Positions 32,779 through 41,535 of a stretch of 64,000 nucleotides of DNA are shown in pieces. The first letter of the stretch is position 1. Each line of letters opens with the position of its first letter. Under the pieces are notes generated by a model, which saw nothing but the letters and a program-made list of their open reading frames with translations, was not told the DNA's origin and ran no database searches. A program made the position numbers and the translations under genes. Origin of the DNA: an uncultured Eubacterium sp. Its GTDB lineage: Bacteria > Bacillota > Clostridia > Lachnospirales > CAG-274. Location of the stretch: contig URXK01000002.1 of NCBI GenBank assembly GCA_900551755.1, forward strand, positions 1-64,000, written 5' to 3'.

Positions 32779-34404
32779 ATGGCTTATCAAGCTCTTTACA
32801 GACGATTAAGACCACAAAAATTTGAAGATGTTGTTGGTCAAGAGCATATTATTAGAACATTACAAAATCAAATTGAAAACAACAGAATAAACCATGCTTA
32901 TCTTTTCTGTGGTACAAGAGGTACAGGTAAAACTACTACTGCCAAAATATTTGCAAGAGCAATAAATTGTATTGGAGAAGGCAGTAAACCTTGTAATAAA
33001 TGTTCTGTATGTCAACCTATACTAAACGGCACAAGTGTAAATGTTATTGAAATTGATGCTGCTAGTAACAATGGTGTAGACAACATAAGAGATATTATAG
33101 AAGAAGTTAAATATCCACCAACAGATTGCAAATATAAAGTATACATAATTGATGAGGTACATATGCTTTCAGCAGGTGCTTTTAATGCCCTTTTAAAAAC
33201 ATTAGAAGAACCACCTGAATATGTTGTATTTATACTTGCAACTACTGACCCTCAAAAAATGCCAGTAACTGTTCTTTCAAGATGTCAAAGATTTGATTTC
33301 CATAGAATAAGTAAAGAAACAATGGTCAATGTTTTAAGAGAATATATGGAAGAAGAAAAGGCACAAGTAACTGATGATGCCATTGAATACATTGCCGAAT
33401 TATCTGATGGAGCAATGAGAGATGCCCTTAGTATACTTGACCAATGTATAAGTTTTTACTTTGACCAAGAAGTAACAGCAAGCAAAGTTATGGAAATAAC
33501 TGGTTCTGTTGATAGGTCTGTATTCTTTGAACTTACTGATGCTATGAACAATAGTGATGGTAGCAAATGTATGGATATTATAGACAAAATTGTTTTACAA
33601 GGTCGTGATATAGGTCAGTTTGTAGCAGATATGATTACTCATTTTAGAAATCTTTTGCTTGCTGTATCTATTGACGGAGAAACAAAGGCTCTTGATTATT
33701 CTCAGGACTATGTAGCTAAACTTAAGCTACAAGGTAAAGCTATAGGTTATGAATATGTGTTGAGCTTAATTACTGCCTTTGCTGACTTAGCAAACCAAAT
33801 TAAATTTAGTGCAAACCCTAGAATATTATTAGAAGTTTGTGCCATCAAAGGTTGCAATCCAGTTGTATCTTACGACTTAGGTAGTGTAAATAAAAGACTA
33901 AAAAATATAGAAAGTAAACTTGAAAAAGGCGAATTTTATACACCAGCTGCTGCACCAGTTCCAGACAATAAACCTGTTGTGCAAGAAGCTGAAAAACAAA
34001 ACCAAGAACAAGTTGCAGAAGAAACAGTTATTATTGAAAAGGCTGTCCCTGACGACATTAAAGAAGTAATAACTAGCTGGAATAAATTTGCAAAGTCTAT
34101 AGATAGTAATATGATTAGGTCAGTAATTTCAACACAAACAAGACCTGCTTATTTAGAAGATGACTATCTTACTTTAGTAGCTGTTAATAACGGACCATTA
34201 ATGTGGCTTGAAAGCCATATTAATGAAGTTAATGATTACTTTACTAAATTTTATAACAAAGAATTTAAAATAAGAATAATGACTGAAGACAAGTACAATA
34301 AGCGTCACATTGAAAAATATGGTGCTAAAGACCCTGAACTTAATGTACTAAAAAAAGAAGATTTTACAAATGTGTTCGGTGACTTTGTTCAGTTTGAAGA
34401 TTAA
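32779..34404 (+). CDS. dnaX: DNA polymerase III gamma/tau subunit
   Basis: 541 aa. The AAA+ clamp-loader ATPase has Walker A GTRGTGKTT (about 45-53), a zinc module (CIGEGSKPCNKCSVC), Walker B YIIDEVHML, the SRC sensor (VLSRCQRFDFHRI) and the collar domain (to about 370). The C-terminal part (about 410-541) is the shorter Firmicutes tau-like region. It loads the beta clamp with the HolA delta subunit encoded at 19.0 kb. RBS is AGGAGG. An A-run near the 3' end is not positioned as a canonical frameshift signal. Confidence 0.96.
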   Translation: MAYQALYRRLRPQKFEDVVGQEHIIRTLQNQIENNRINHAYLFCGTRGTGKTTTAKIFARAINCIGEGSKPCNKCSVCQPILNGTSVNVIEIDAASNNGVDNIRDIIEEVKYPPTDCKYKVYIIDEVHMLSAGAFNALLKTLEEPPEYVVFILATTDPQKMPVTVLSRCQRFDFHRISKETMVNVLREYMEEEKAQVTDDAIEYIAELSDGAMRDALSILDQCISFYFDQEVTASKVMEITGSVDRSVFFELTDAMNNSDGSKCMDIIDKIVLQGRDIGQFVADMITHFRNLLLAVSIDGETKALDYSQDYVAKLKLQGKAIGYEYVLSLITAFADLANQIKFSANPRILLEVCAIKGCNPVVSYDLGSVNKRLKNIESKLEKGEFYTPAAAPVPDNKPVVQEAEKQNQEQVAEETVIIEKAVPDDIKEVITSWNKFAKSIDSNMIRSVISTQTRPAYLEDDYLTLVAVNNGPLMWLESHINEVNDYFTKFYNKEFKIRIMTEDKYNKRHIEKYGAKDPELNVLKKEDFTNVFGDFVQFED

Positions 34405-34411
34405 AAACATA

Positions 34412-34440
34412 TTGATATTTTTACAGATTTATAATATAAT
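34412..34440 (+). promoter_or_regulatory. Internal promoter before ybaB-recR-thyX
   Basis: -35 TTGATA (34412-34417), 17-bp spacer, -10 TATAAT (34435-34440), located in the 74-bp gap after dnaX. It could give the downstream genes extra, independent expression. Confidence 0.65.
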
Positions 34441-34478
34441 TTATTAGATTAATAAGTAAATTTAAGGAGGACATAAAA

Positions 34479-34823
34479 ATGGCTAAAGGTTTTGGCGGTA
34501 TGGGCGGCTTCGGCGGTATGAATATGAACAATCTTATGAAGCAGGCTCAGAAAATGCAAAAGCAAATGGAGCAAGCTCAGCAGGATTTAGAAACTAAGGA
34601 ATTTGAAGTAACAAGTGGTGGCGGTGCTGTCAAGGTTGTTATAACTGGTAAAAAGGTTATTAAGTCAATTAACATCAATCCTGATGTAGTTGACCCTGAT
34701 GATGTAGAAATGCTTGAAGACCTTGTAATGACAGCTGTAAATGAGGCTATTCGTCAGGCTGACGATGCAGCTAACACTGCTATGGGTGGTATTACAGGCG
34801 GTTTAGGCAACGGTCTTTTCTAA
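34479..34823 (+). CDS. YbaB/EbfC-family nucleoid-associated protein
   Basis: 114 aa. A Gly/Met-rich N terminus (GFGGMGGFGGMNMNNLMKQAQKMQKQMEQAQQDLE) with a helical arm is followed by the conserved core GGGAVKVVITGKKVIKSININPDVVDPDDVEMLEDLVMTAVNEA. It is a dimeric DNA-binding protein almost always encoded between dnaX and recR, as here. RBS is AAGGAGG. It may assist recombinational repair or chromosome organisation. Confidence 0.96.
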   Translation: MAKGFGGMGGFGGMNMNNLMKQAQKMQKQMEQAQQDLETKEFEVTSGGGAVKVVITGKKVIKSININPDVVDPDDVEMLEDLVMTAVNEAIRQADDAANTAMGGITGGLGNGLF

Positions 34824-34841
34824 GAACTGGAGATAGATTAA

Positions 34842-35438
34842 ATGAACTATTATGGTGAGTCTGTTTCAAGACTTATTGAACAACTTTCAAGACTGCCAGG
34901 TATAGGAGGCAAGTCTGCTCAAAGACTTGCCTTTTATATAATAAATATGCCTAAAGACGAGGCTCAGGCATTAGCAGAAAGTATTGTTTCTGCTAAAACC
35001 GAGGTTAAATATTGCTCTGTGTGCTGCAATTTAACTGACAGCGACCCTTGCAGTATTTGCTCTAACCCTAAACGCAGACACGACATAATTATGGTTGTGG
35101 AAAATCCTAGAGATATGGCAGCCTACGAAAAAACAAAAGGATACTATGGTCTTTATCACATACTTCACGGTGCTATTGCTGTTACAAAAGGAATTGGTCC
35201 AGAGGATTTAAAAATTAGAGAACTTATAGCAAGACTTGATGATACTGTTAAGGAAGTAATTATTGCCACTAATCCTACAGTTGAAGGTGATGTAACAGCA
35301 GTATATTTAAGCAAACTTTTAAAGCCTCTTGGTGTTAGAGTAACAAGAATTGCTAACGGTGTACCTGTTGGTAGTGATTTAGAATATGTTGATGAGGTTA
35401 CATTGTCAAGAGCCTTAGAAGGCAGAAGTGAAATGTAA
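34842..35438 (+). CDS. recR: Recombination mediator RecR
   Basis: 198 aa, standard. An N-terminal helix-hairpin-helix ([19 protein letters not shown]) is followed by the four-cysteine zinc finger [16 protein letters not shown] (about 57-72), the Toprim segment [17 protein letters not shown] and the C-terminal Walker-B-like region. It acts with RecF/RecO in loading RecA on gapped DNA. It lies 18 bp after ybaB. Confidence 0.97.
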   Translation: MNYYGESVSRLIEQLSRLPGIGGKSAQRLAFYIINMPKDEAQALAESIVSAKTEVKYCSVCCNLTDSDPCSICSNPKRRHDIIMVVENPRDMAAYEKTKGYYGLYHILHGAIAVTKGIGPEDLKIRELIARLDDTVKEVIIATNPTVEGDVTAVYLSKLLKPLGVRVTRIANGVPVGSDLEYVDEVTLSRALEGRSEM

Positions 35439-35455
35439 AGTAAAGGAGAAAATAT

Positions 35456-36085
35456 ATGAGAATAATTGAGCCATCATATATTATTGAGGACGAACTTAAT
35501 CCTCAAGCAATGATGAAAACTATTGAGCGTGCCGGCAGAACTTGCTACAAAAGCGAGCATAATATAAGTGACGGTAGTGCTGAAAGATTTATTGCAAGTA
35601 TTATAAAAAGAGGTCACGAATCTGTAATTGAACACGAAAAAATTACAGTTAGATTTATATGTGACAGAGGTGTCACTCACGAAATTGTTAGACATAGAAT
35701 AGCAAGCTATTCACAAGAAAGCACCCGTTATTGCAATTATGCTAATGATAAATTTGGTAACGAGCTTACATTTATTAAGCCTTGTTTTTGGGATGAAACA
35801 ACTGAAGACGGCAAGGCAAAAATGGAGCTTTGGAAAAAGTCAATGCAGAACATTGAAGATGAATATAATCAGTTAATTGCTCTTGGTGCTAAGCCAGAAG
35901 AAGCAAGAAGTATTTTACCAAATAGCTTAAAAACAGAAATTGTTGTAACAATGAATTTAAGGTCTTGGAGAAACTTCTTTAAGCTCAGAACTGCACCAGC
36001 AGCTCACCCACAGATTAGACAAATTGCATCTGCTCTTCTTGATGATTTAAAAACACAGTTACCAGTAATATTTGGTGATTTATAA
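35456..36085 (+). CDS. thyX: FAD-dependent thymidylate synthase ThyX
   Basis: 209 aa. The ThyX signature RHRIASYSQESTRY (about 80-93, RHRxxSxxxxSxR-type) binds FAD and dUMP. The C-terminal RSWRNFFKLRTAPAAHPQIRQIA is also typical. It converts dUMP to dTMP using methylene-THF and FAD, replacing ThyA. It is last in the recU-dnaX-recR group and is followed by a strong terminator. Confidence 0.96.
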   Translation: MRIIEPSYIIEDELNPQAMMKTIERAGRTCYKSEHNISDGSAERFIASIIKRGHESVIEHEKITVRFICDRGVTHEIVRHRIASYSQESTRYCNYANDKFGNELTFIKPCFWDETTEDGKAKMELWKKSMQNIEDEYNQLIALGAKPEEARSILPNSLKTEIVVTMNLRSWRNFFKLRTAPAAHPQIRQIASALLDDLKTQLPVIFGDL

Positions 36086-36098
36086 TTAAAATTGCTAA

Positions 36099-36145
36099 AA
36101 CAGTGGTTGGTATAGTTTTAAACTATATCAAATCACTGTTTTTTT
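36099..36145 (+). terminator. Intrinsic terminator of the dnaX-recR-thyX operon
   Basis: Long stem: AACAGTG/CACTGTT outside and an inner 11-bp stem around a 3-nt loop, followed by seven T. Confidence 0.9.
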
Positions 36146-36170
36146 GTATTTTACTAAAAAATAAACTGCT

Positions 36171-36183
36171 GTTATACTATAAC
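36171..36183 (+). promoter_or_regulatory. Palindrome overlapping the candidate metE -10 box
   Basis: GTTATA-C-TATAAC is a perfect 6-bp inverted repeat with a 1-nt centre. It contains the -10-like TATACT of a weak promoter 33 bp before metE. It is positioned like a repressor operator. No SAM riboswitch, T-box or other structured leader is visible in the 130-bp gap. Confidence 0.45.
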
Positions 36184-36215
36184 AAAATAAAACACAACAG
36201 GAAAGGATAGAAAAA

Positions 36216-38486
36216 ATGAAAACAGCAGTAATCGGTTATCCACGAGTAGGTAAACTCAGAGAATTAAAATTTGTATCAGAAAAATATTTTAGAAATGAAG
36301 TGTCAGAACAAGAATTAAAAAATACAGCCGCAGAACTTAGAAAACAGCACTGGCTTATACAAAGAGAAAATAATATTGATTTTATACCATCAAATGACTT
36401 TTCATTTTATGATAATATGCTTGATACTGCATTTTTGCTTAATATAATTCCAGAAAGATATAACAAACTTAATTTGTCTGATATTGATACATATTTTTCA
36501 ATGGCAAGAGGTTATCAGGGAGATAAAGGTGATGTTAAAGCCCTTGCTATGAAAAAATGGTTTAACACAAATTATCACTATATGGTGCCTGAATATGAGG
36601 ATAATACTACTATCAAAATTAGAGCAACAAAAATATTTGATGAATTTACAGAAGCAAAAAATATTGGCATAAATACAACCCCTACCCTTATTGGTCCATT
36701 TACTTTTGTAAAACTTTTAAGATTTACAGGCAAAAAACAAGCCGAAAATATAATTACAGATTTAGCTAATGCCTATATTGAAATTATAAATAAACTTGAT
36801 TTATTAGGTGCAAAATGGCTACAGCTTGCAGAACCTTACCTTGTAAAAGATGTTTCAAAAGAAGATTTTGAATTATTTAGCAAATTATACACTAACATAT
36901 TATCAAATAAAGGCAATGTGAAAATATTACTTCAAAGCTATTTTGGTGATATAAGAGATTGCTATAATGATATTATTAACTTTGATTTTGACGGTATAGG
37001 CATAGATTTTGTTGAAGGCAAAAAATCTATTGAATTAATACAAAAATTTGGTTTTCCTAATAATAAAGTGCTTTTTGCTGGTATAATAAATGGTAAAAAT
37101 ATTTGGAAAAACAATTATAACAACACAATTTCAATATTATCTGAATTAAAGAAATTTACTAACAATATTGTTTTAAGTACATCTTGCTCATTGCTTCATT
37201 CACCTTATACATTAAATAATGAAACAAAACTTAGCAATGATTACAAAAAATATTTTTCATTTGCCGAAGAAAAGCTAACAGAGTTAAAGGAGTTAAAAAG
37301 TATATTACTTTTAGATAATATAAATAATTCAAATGAGTACAAAAACAATAAGGCTTTATTTGATGAAAAAAGATTGTGTAATAATATTACTGTACAAGAA
37401 AGATTAAAAAATATTAGTAGTAATGATTTTACAAGACTTCCAGCCTTTGATGAAAGAGAAAAAATACAAAAAGCTAAATTTAATCTTCCTCTTTTACCTA
37501 CAACAACTATTGGTTCTTTTCCACAAACAAAAGATGTAAAAACAAACAGAAGTGCCTTTAAAAGAGGTGATATAACAGCTGAACAGTATACTAAATTTAA
37601 TAAAGGTAAAATTGCTGATTGTATAAAACTTCAAGAAGATTTAGGCATTGATGTACTTGTACACGGTGAATACGAGAGAAATGATATGGTTGAATACTTT
37701 GGTGAAAATCTTGAAGGCTTTTTATTTACAGAAAAGGCTTGGGTTCAGTCCTATGGCACAAGATGTGTTAAGCCTCCAATTATATGGGGTGATATTTCAA
37801 GAAAAAATCCTATAACTGTTGATTGGGCAGTTTATGCACAAAGCCTTACTGATAAACCTGTTAAAGGTATGCTTACTGGCCCTGTTACAATACTTAACTG
37901 GTCATTTCCTCGTGAAGATATTAGCTTAAAGGAATGTGCTTTGCAAATTGCTCTTGCTGTGCGAGATGAAGTTCTTGACCTTGAAAAGAATGGTATAAAC
38001 ATTATTCAAGTTGACGAAGCTGCTTTAAGAGAAAAACTTCCATTGAAAAAACAAGATTGGCATACAGAATACCTTGATTGGGCTATTGACGCATTTAGAC
38101 TAGTTCATAGTGGTGTTAAAGCTGAAACTCAAATACATACTCATATGTGCTATAGTGAATTTGACGATATTATTAAAGATATAGACAATATGGACGCTGA
38201 TGTTATTACATTTGAAGCATCTCGTTCTGACTTACAGCTTTTAGACACACTTAATCAAAATAATTTTAAGACAGAAGTTGGACCTGGTGTTTATGATATT
38301 CATTCACCAAGAGTACCGTCTGTTGAAGAAATTAAAAAGGCTATATATAAAATGCTTGATAAAGTTGATATTAATAAACTTTGGATTAATCCTGACTGTG
38401 GTCTTAAAACTAGAGGTGTTCCTGAAACTGTAGCTAGCTTAAAAAATTTAGTTTTAGCTACTCTTGAAATAAGAAAAGAATTATAA
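36216..38486 (+). CDS. metE: Cobalamin-independent methionine synthase MetE
   Basis: 756 aa, full length. The N-terminal barrel begins VIGYPRVGKLRELKF. The C-terminal catalytic barrel starts LPTTTIGSFPQTKDVK (about 427) and holds the zinc ligands in IHTHMCYSEF (His and Cys), the downstream Glu in ITFEASRSD and Cys in WINPDCGLKTRG. It transfers a methyl group from 5-methyl-THF-polyglutamate to homocysteine, finishing the route begun by MetY. RBS is GAAAGGA. It is monocistronic, with a terminator downstream shared with a convergent gene. Confidence 0.96.
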   Translation: MKTAVIGYPRVGKLRELKFVSEKYFRNEVSEQELKNTAAELRKQHWLIQRENNIDFIPSNDFSFYDNMLDTAFLLNIIPERYNKLNLSDIDTYFSMARGYQGDKGDVKALAMKKWFNTNYHYMVPEYEDNTTIKIRATKIFDEFTEAKNIGINTTPTLIGPFTFVKLLRFTGKKQAENIITDLANAYIEIINKLDLLGAKWLQLAEPYLVKDVSKEDFELFSKLYTNILSNKGNVKILLQSYFGDIRDCYNDIINFDFDGIGIDFVEGKKSIELIQKFGFPNNKVLFAGIINGKNIWKNNYNNTISILSELKKFTNNIVLSTSCSLLHSPYTLNNETKLSNDYKKYFSFAEEKLTELKELKSILLLDNINNSNEYKNNKALFDEKRLCNNITVQERLKNISSNDFTRLPAFDEREKIQKAKFNLPLLPTTTIGSFPQTKDVKTNRSAFKRGDITAEQYTKFNKGKIADCIKLQEDLGIDVLVHGEYERNDMVEYFGENLEGFLFTEKAWVQSYGTRCVKPPIIWGDISRKNPITVDWAVYAQSLTDKPVKGMLTGPVTILNWSFPREDISLKECALQIALAVRDEVLDLEKNGINIIQVDEAALREKLPLKKQDWHTEYLDWAIDAFRLVHSGVKAETQIHTHMCYSEFDDIIKDIDNMDADVITFEASRSDLQLLDTLNQNNFKTEVGPGVYDIHSPRVPSVEEIKKAIYKMLDKVDINKLWINPDCGLKTRGVPETVASLKNLVLATLEIRKEL

Positions 38487-38493
38487 TAATTAT

Positions 38494-38533
38494 AAAAACA
38501 GCCTCTCAATTAGAAAAAACTACTTGAGAGGCT
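38494..38533. terminator. Bidirectional terminator between metE and the RNA methyltransferase gene
   Basis: 10-bp stem AGCCTCTCAA/TTGAGAGGCT with a 14-nt loop. The minus strand has a following TGTTTTTAT; on the plus strand the tract is ACAATTT. Confidence 0.75.
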
Positions 38534-38538
38534 ACAAT

Positions 38539-39897
38539 TTAATTCATCCAACTAGGCAAATATTTATTTTTTAATCTACCTTTTTGAACTTTTCCCCAAC
38601 CTAAAGGATAGCCTTTAACACAGACTAAAGCCCAACCGTCATTACAATCTACAGCAAAACTTTCGCCTCTCATATATCTAGCTAAGTTTTCATCATCAAG
38701 TTCAAAATCAATAGAATTTTTTACATCTTCTTTTTTAAGAGTCATAGCAAAGGCCTGACTTGGCTCAAATCTATTTTTCTTACAATCACCTAAATACAAG
38801 CCACTTCTTTTTACTCTTAAACCACTTAAATCAAGACAATATGGTACAGAAAATAGACTTTCCTTGTGAAGAACAAGATTATCACTAATATCTATATTCA
38901 TATTTTCTTTCATAAACTCAAAATAATCCTTCAAAAGTTTTTTAGGAGCAGTTTTATCTTTTGGTGGTTCTTTAACTATATCTTCACCCTTTTTATGTAA
39001 TAGACAGAAAAAATGACCCTCACCTTTTACCTTATAAGGCATAAGTCTGCCACATTTTTTCAATTCATCACTACCATTTTCTACCCAATCCGGTCTACCA
39101 TCAATAAAACCACCACTTTTATCAAAATCCATAAGCTCAAAATCAGGATTTTCATTAAGAAATTCTTGTATCATTCCCTCATCTTCTTCTGGAGCAAATG
39201 TACAAGTTGAATAAGCAATTATTCCGTTACCTGCTAAAAGTTTTGCAGCAGCCTTTAATATACTTCTTTGAAGTTCACAACAAAATTCTGTTTTGTGTGT
39301 TTCCCAGCTCTTAACAGCTGACTCATCTTTTCTAAACATACCTTCACCACTACAAGGGGCATCAACAATAATTTTATTAAAAAATCCTTCAAATCTATCA
39401 GCAAGTTTAGTTGGGTCTTCATTAGTAATAATAGCATTTGACACACCGTTAACTTCAATATTTTTAAGAAGTGCCATACATCTTGATGTGCTAATATCAT
39501 TACTAACAAGTATACCCTTTCCATTTAATTTAGCAGCAACTTGTGTACTTTTGCCACCAGGTGCAGCACAAAGGTCAATAACTCTGTCACCTTCTTCAAC
39601 AGGCAACATAGCACCAGTTGACATAGCTGATGGTTCTTGAATATAAAATAATCCAGCATTATAAAATGGATGTTTTGCTGGTCTTATATTTTCACCATCA
39701 TAATAAAAGCCTTCTTTACACCAAGGAACAGGTGTAAGTTCCCAATCAACATTACTTTTTAAATCCTCTGGTGAAATTTTGAGAGTATTAGCTCTTAAAC
39801 CATATAATCTTTCTTGATTAAAACTTTCAATATAGGCATCGTATTCGTCACCTAAGAGTTTTTTCATTTTTTCCGTATATTCTTGTGGTAAATTCAT
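38539..39897 (-). CDS. NOL1/NOP2/Sun-family RNA (cytosine-C5) methyltransferase, RsmF-like
   Basis: 452 aa. The SAM-binding motif VIDLCAAPGGKSTQVAAKL (about 107-125) and catalytic cysteines in IIVDAPCSGEGMFRKD (PC motif) and AYSTCTFAPEEDE (TC motif) are intact. The C-terminal region (about 310-452) is the PUA-like RsmF extension, ending GYPLGWGKVQKGRLKNKYLPSWM. The family methylates 16S rRNA; which position is modified here is not certain. Transcribed alone, convergent with metE. Confidence 0.92.
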   Translation of the reverse strand: MNLPQEYTEKMKKLLGDEYDAYIESFNQERLYGLRANTLKISPEDLKSNVDWELTPVPWCKEGFYYDGENIRPAKHPFYNAGLFYIQEPSAMSTGAMLPVEEGDRVIDLCAAPGGKSTQVAAKLNGKGILVSNDISTSRCMALLKNIEVNGVSNAIITNEDPTKLADRFEGFFNKIIVDAPCSGEGMFRKDESAVKSWETHKTEFCCELQRSILKAAAKLLAGNGIIAYSTCTFAPEEDEGMIQEFLNENPDFELMDFDKSGGFIDGRPDWVENGSDELKKCGRLMPYKVKGEGHFFCLLHKKGEDIVKEPPKDKTAPKKLLKDYFEFMKENMNIDISDNLVLHKESLFSVPYCLDLSGLRVKRSGLYLGDCKKNRFEPSQAFAMTLKKEDVKNSIDFELDDENLARYMRGESFAVDCNDGWALVCVKGYPLGWGKVQKGRLKNKYLPSWMN

Positions 39898-39966
39898 ATT
39901 TTTTCCTCATTTACTTTTTTATTATTATCTTTATTATATCTTAACATTTTATATTGTTAATATCAA

Positions 39967-39995
39967 TTGAAAATACAAAAAAAATATTGTATACT
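39967..39995 (+). promoter_or_regulatory. Promoter of the flavin reductase-TPR operon
   Basis: -35 TTGAAA (39967-39972), 17-bp spacer, -10 TATACT (39990-39995), about 27 bp before the start codon. Confidence 0.7.
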
Positions 39996-40021
39996 ATTAT
40001 AAAAACAATTTGGAGGTATAT

Positions 40022-40612
40022 ATGGCAAAGCAAATTTGGAAACCAGGAACAATACTTTACCCAGTCCCAGTTGTTATGGTTAGCTGTGGAGATATGGAAA
40101 ACAGTAATATTATAACTATAGCTTGGACTGGCACAATAAACACAGACCCAGCTATGACATACATTTCCGTTCGCCCTAGTAGACATTCCTATGACATAAT
40201 TAAAAAAACAGGTGAATTTGTAATCAATGTTACAACAGAGGAATTGGCAAAGGCTACAGATTGGTGTGGCGTAAGAAGTGGTAAAGACTATGACAAGTTT
40301 AAGGAAATGGGACTTACTAAAGAAAAAGCACCTCATCTTAATTGCCCAATTATTGCTGAAAGCCCAATTTCTATTGAATGTAAGGTAAAAGAAGTTATTG
40401 AATTAGGTACTCACCACGCATTTTTAGCCGAAGTTGTTGGTGTATTAGCTGATGAAAAATATATGGACGAAAGTGGCAAATTTAATTTTGAAAAATCCAG
40501 ACCTATATGCTATTCTCACGGCGAATATTTTGGTCTTGGTAAAAAGTTTGGCAAATTTGGTTATTCAGTAGAAAAGAAAAAAACTAAGGCAAGAAGGAAG
40601 AAAAAGAAATGA
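40022..40612 (+). CDS. Flavin reductase-like (FMN-binding split barrel) protein
   Basis: 196 aa from ATG 40022, with TGGAGG upstream; a TTG at 40010 overlaps that site. Flavoredoxin/flavin-reductase-like domain: GTILYPVPVVMVSCGDMENSNIITIAWTGTINTDPAMTYISVRPSRHSYDIIKKTGEFVINV, then the DWCGVRSGKDYDKF motif of the flavoredoxin group. It probably binds FMN noncovalently and supplies electrons; the partner is unknown. A lysine-rich tail (KKKTKARRKKKK) is added at the C terminus. The stop overlaps the TPR gene start (ATGA). Confidence 0.88.
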   Translation: MAKQIWKPGTILYPVPVVMVSCGDMENSNIITIAWTGTINTDPAMTYISVRPSRHSYDIIKKTGEFVINVTTEELAKATDWCGVRSGKDYDKFKEMGLTKEKAPHLNCPIIAESPISIECKVKEVIELGTHHAFLAEVVGVLADEKYMDESGKFNFEKSRPICYSHGEYFGLGKKFGKFGYSVEKKKTKARRKKKK

Positions 40613-41451
40613 ACAAAAAACAACAAAAACTTGACCTTGTAAAATACTGGAAAGGTATGCTTTTAGGCTATTTTATGCTTGCATTTATTATACTTGTTCA
40701 TATTTTAAAATTGTCTGAATGGTATCTTATACCAGCAGTTTTGATATTTTTATTAATGAGTGCTATTGTTTGCCACAACTATGTTTTAGGTATGATAGGC
40801 AATATGTACTACTTTTTTAGAAAGCCAGATAAAGCAAAAGAATTCTATACATTAGCTGTAAAAAGAAATACAAGAAATGTTAAAGCACTCTATAACTATG
40901 CTCTTGATGCTCTCCACGAGGGTAAAGCCGATGAGGCATTAACTGTATTTAAAAGAGCTGAAAAAATAAATACTAAGGTTCTTTTTGACAAACTAATCCC
41001 TCTTGCTATTTCAAGTTGTTACTGGGTACTTGGTGATATTGACAAAGCTATTGAAACCATTGAAGAATTACAGCACAAGTTTAACTATATTAACCCTAAT
41101 ACACTTACAACTCTTGCATATTTTTATTTGTTAAAAAAGGAATTTGACAAGGCTGAAGAACTTACTAATCAAGCCCTTAGTGATAATAAAGAATATGCCC
41201 CAGCTTGGGATAATTTAGGTCAAATTTATTATGTAAAAGGTGACAATATTAAGGCTAAAGAATACTTTGAAAAAGCATTGCAATTTAGAGAAGGTATGAC
41301 TGAAAGTCTTTATTATATGGGCTTAATATCAAAGGCAGAGGGAAATAAAATAAAGGCTAAGGAATATTTTGAAAAGGCTAATAGCGGTTATATTTCTGCC
41401 CTTAGCACAGTTAAAAGAGCTGATATTGAAAAAGAACTTAATGAATTGTAA
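40609..41451 (+). CDS. Membrane-anchored TPR protein
   Basis: 280 aa. Two hydrophobic segments near the N terminus (about 17-33 and 39-62) are followed by at least four tetratricopeptide repeats (about 75-275), e.g. AKEFYTLAVKRNTRNVKALYNYALDALHEGKADEALTVFKRAEK and APAWDNLGQIYYVKGDNIKAKEYFEKALQFREG. TPRs mediate protein contacts; the partner is unknown. It is translationally coupled to the flavin reductase by a 4-bp overlap, which suggests a linked role or merely co-expression. Confidence 0.85.
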   Translation: MNKKQQKLDLVKYWKGMLLGYFMLAFIILVHILKLSEWYLIPAVLIFLLMSAIVCHNYVLGMIGNMYYFFRKPDKAKEFYTLAVKRNTRNVKALYNYALDALHEGKADEALTVFKRAEKINTKVLFDKLIPLAISSCYWVLGDIDKAIETIEELQHKFNYINPNTLTTLAYFYLLKKEFDKAEELTNQALSDNKEYAPAWDNLGQIYYVKGDNIKAKEYFEKALQFREGMTESLYYMGLISKAEGNKIKAKEYFEKANSGYISALSTVKRADIEKELNEL

Positions 41452-41475
41452 GGACGAGCATTGCTCGTCCTTTAG
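41451..41475 (+). terminator. Intrinsic terminator of the TPR gene
   Basis: 10-bp palindromic stem AGGACGAGCA/TGCTCGTCCT separated by 1 nt, followed by TTTAG. The T tract is short. Confidence 0.6.
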
Positions 41476-41535
41476 ACCATTATATCCAATTATTTTATAT
41501 ATACAACTTTAAATATTATCCATTACTCACATCTA

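Noticed and set aside
34346..34360. A-run in dnaX as a programmed frameshift site
   Set aside because: The A-run is near the very 3' end and not in the required slippery phase; a shifted product would be almost full length.
36086..36215. Possible SAM riboswitch or T-box before metE
   Set aside because: The gap contains the thyX terminator and a short promoter region only; no conserved riboswitch elements were seen. The same holds upstream of metY and cysK.
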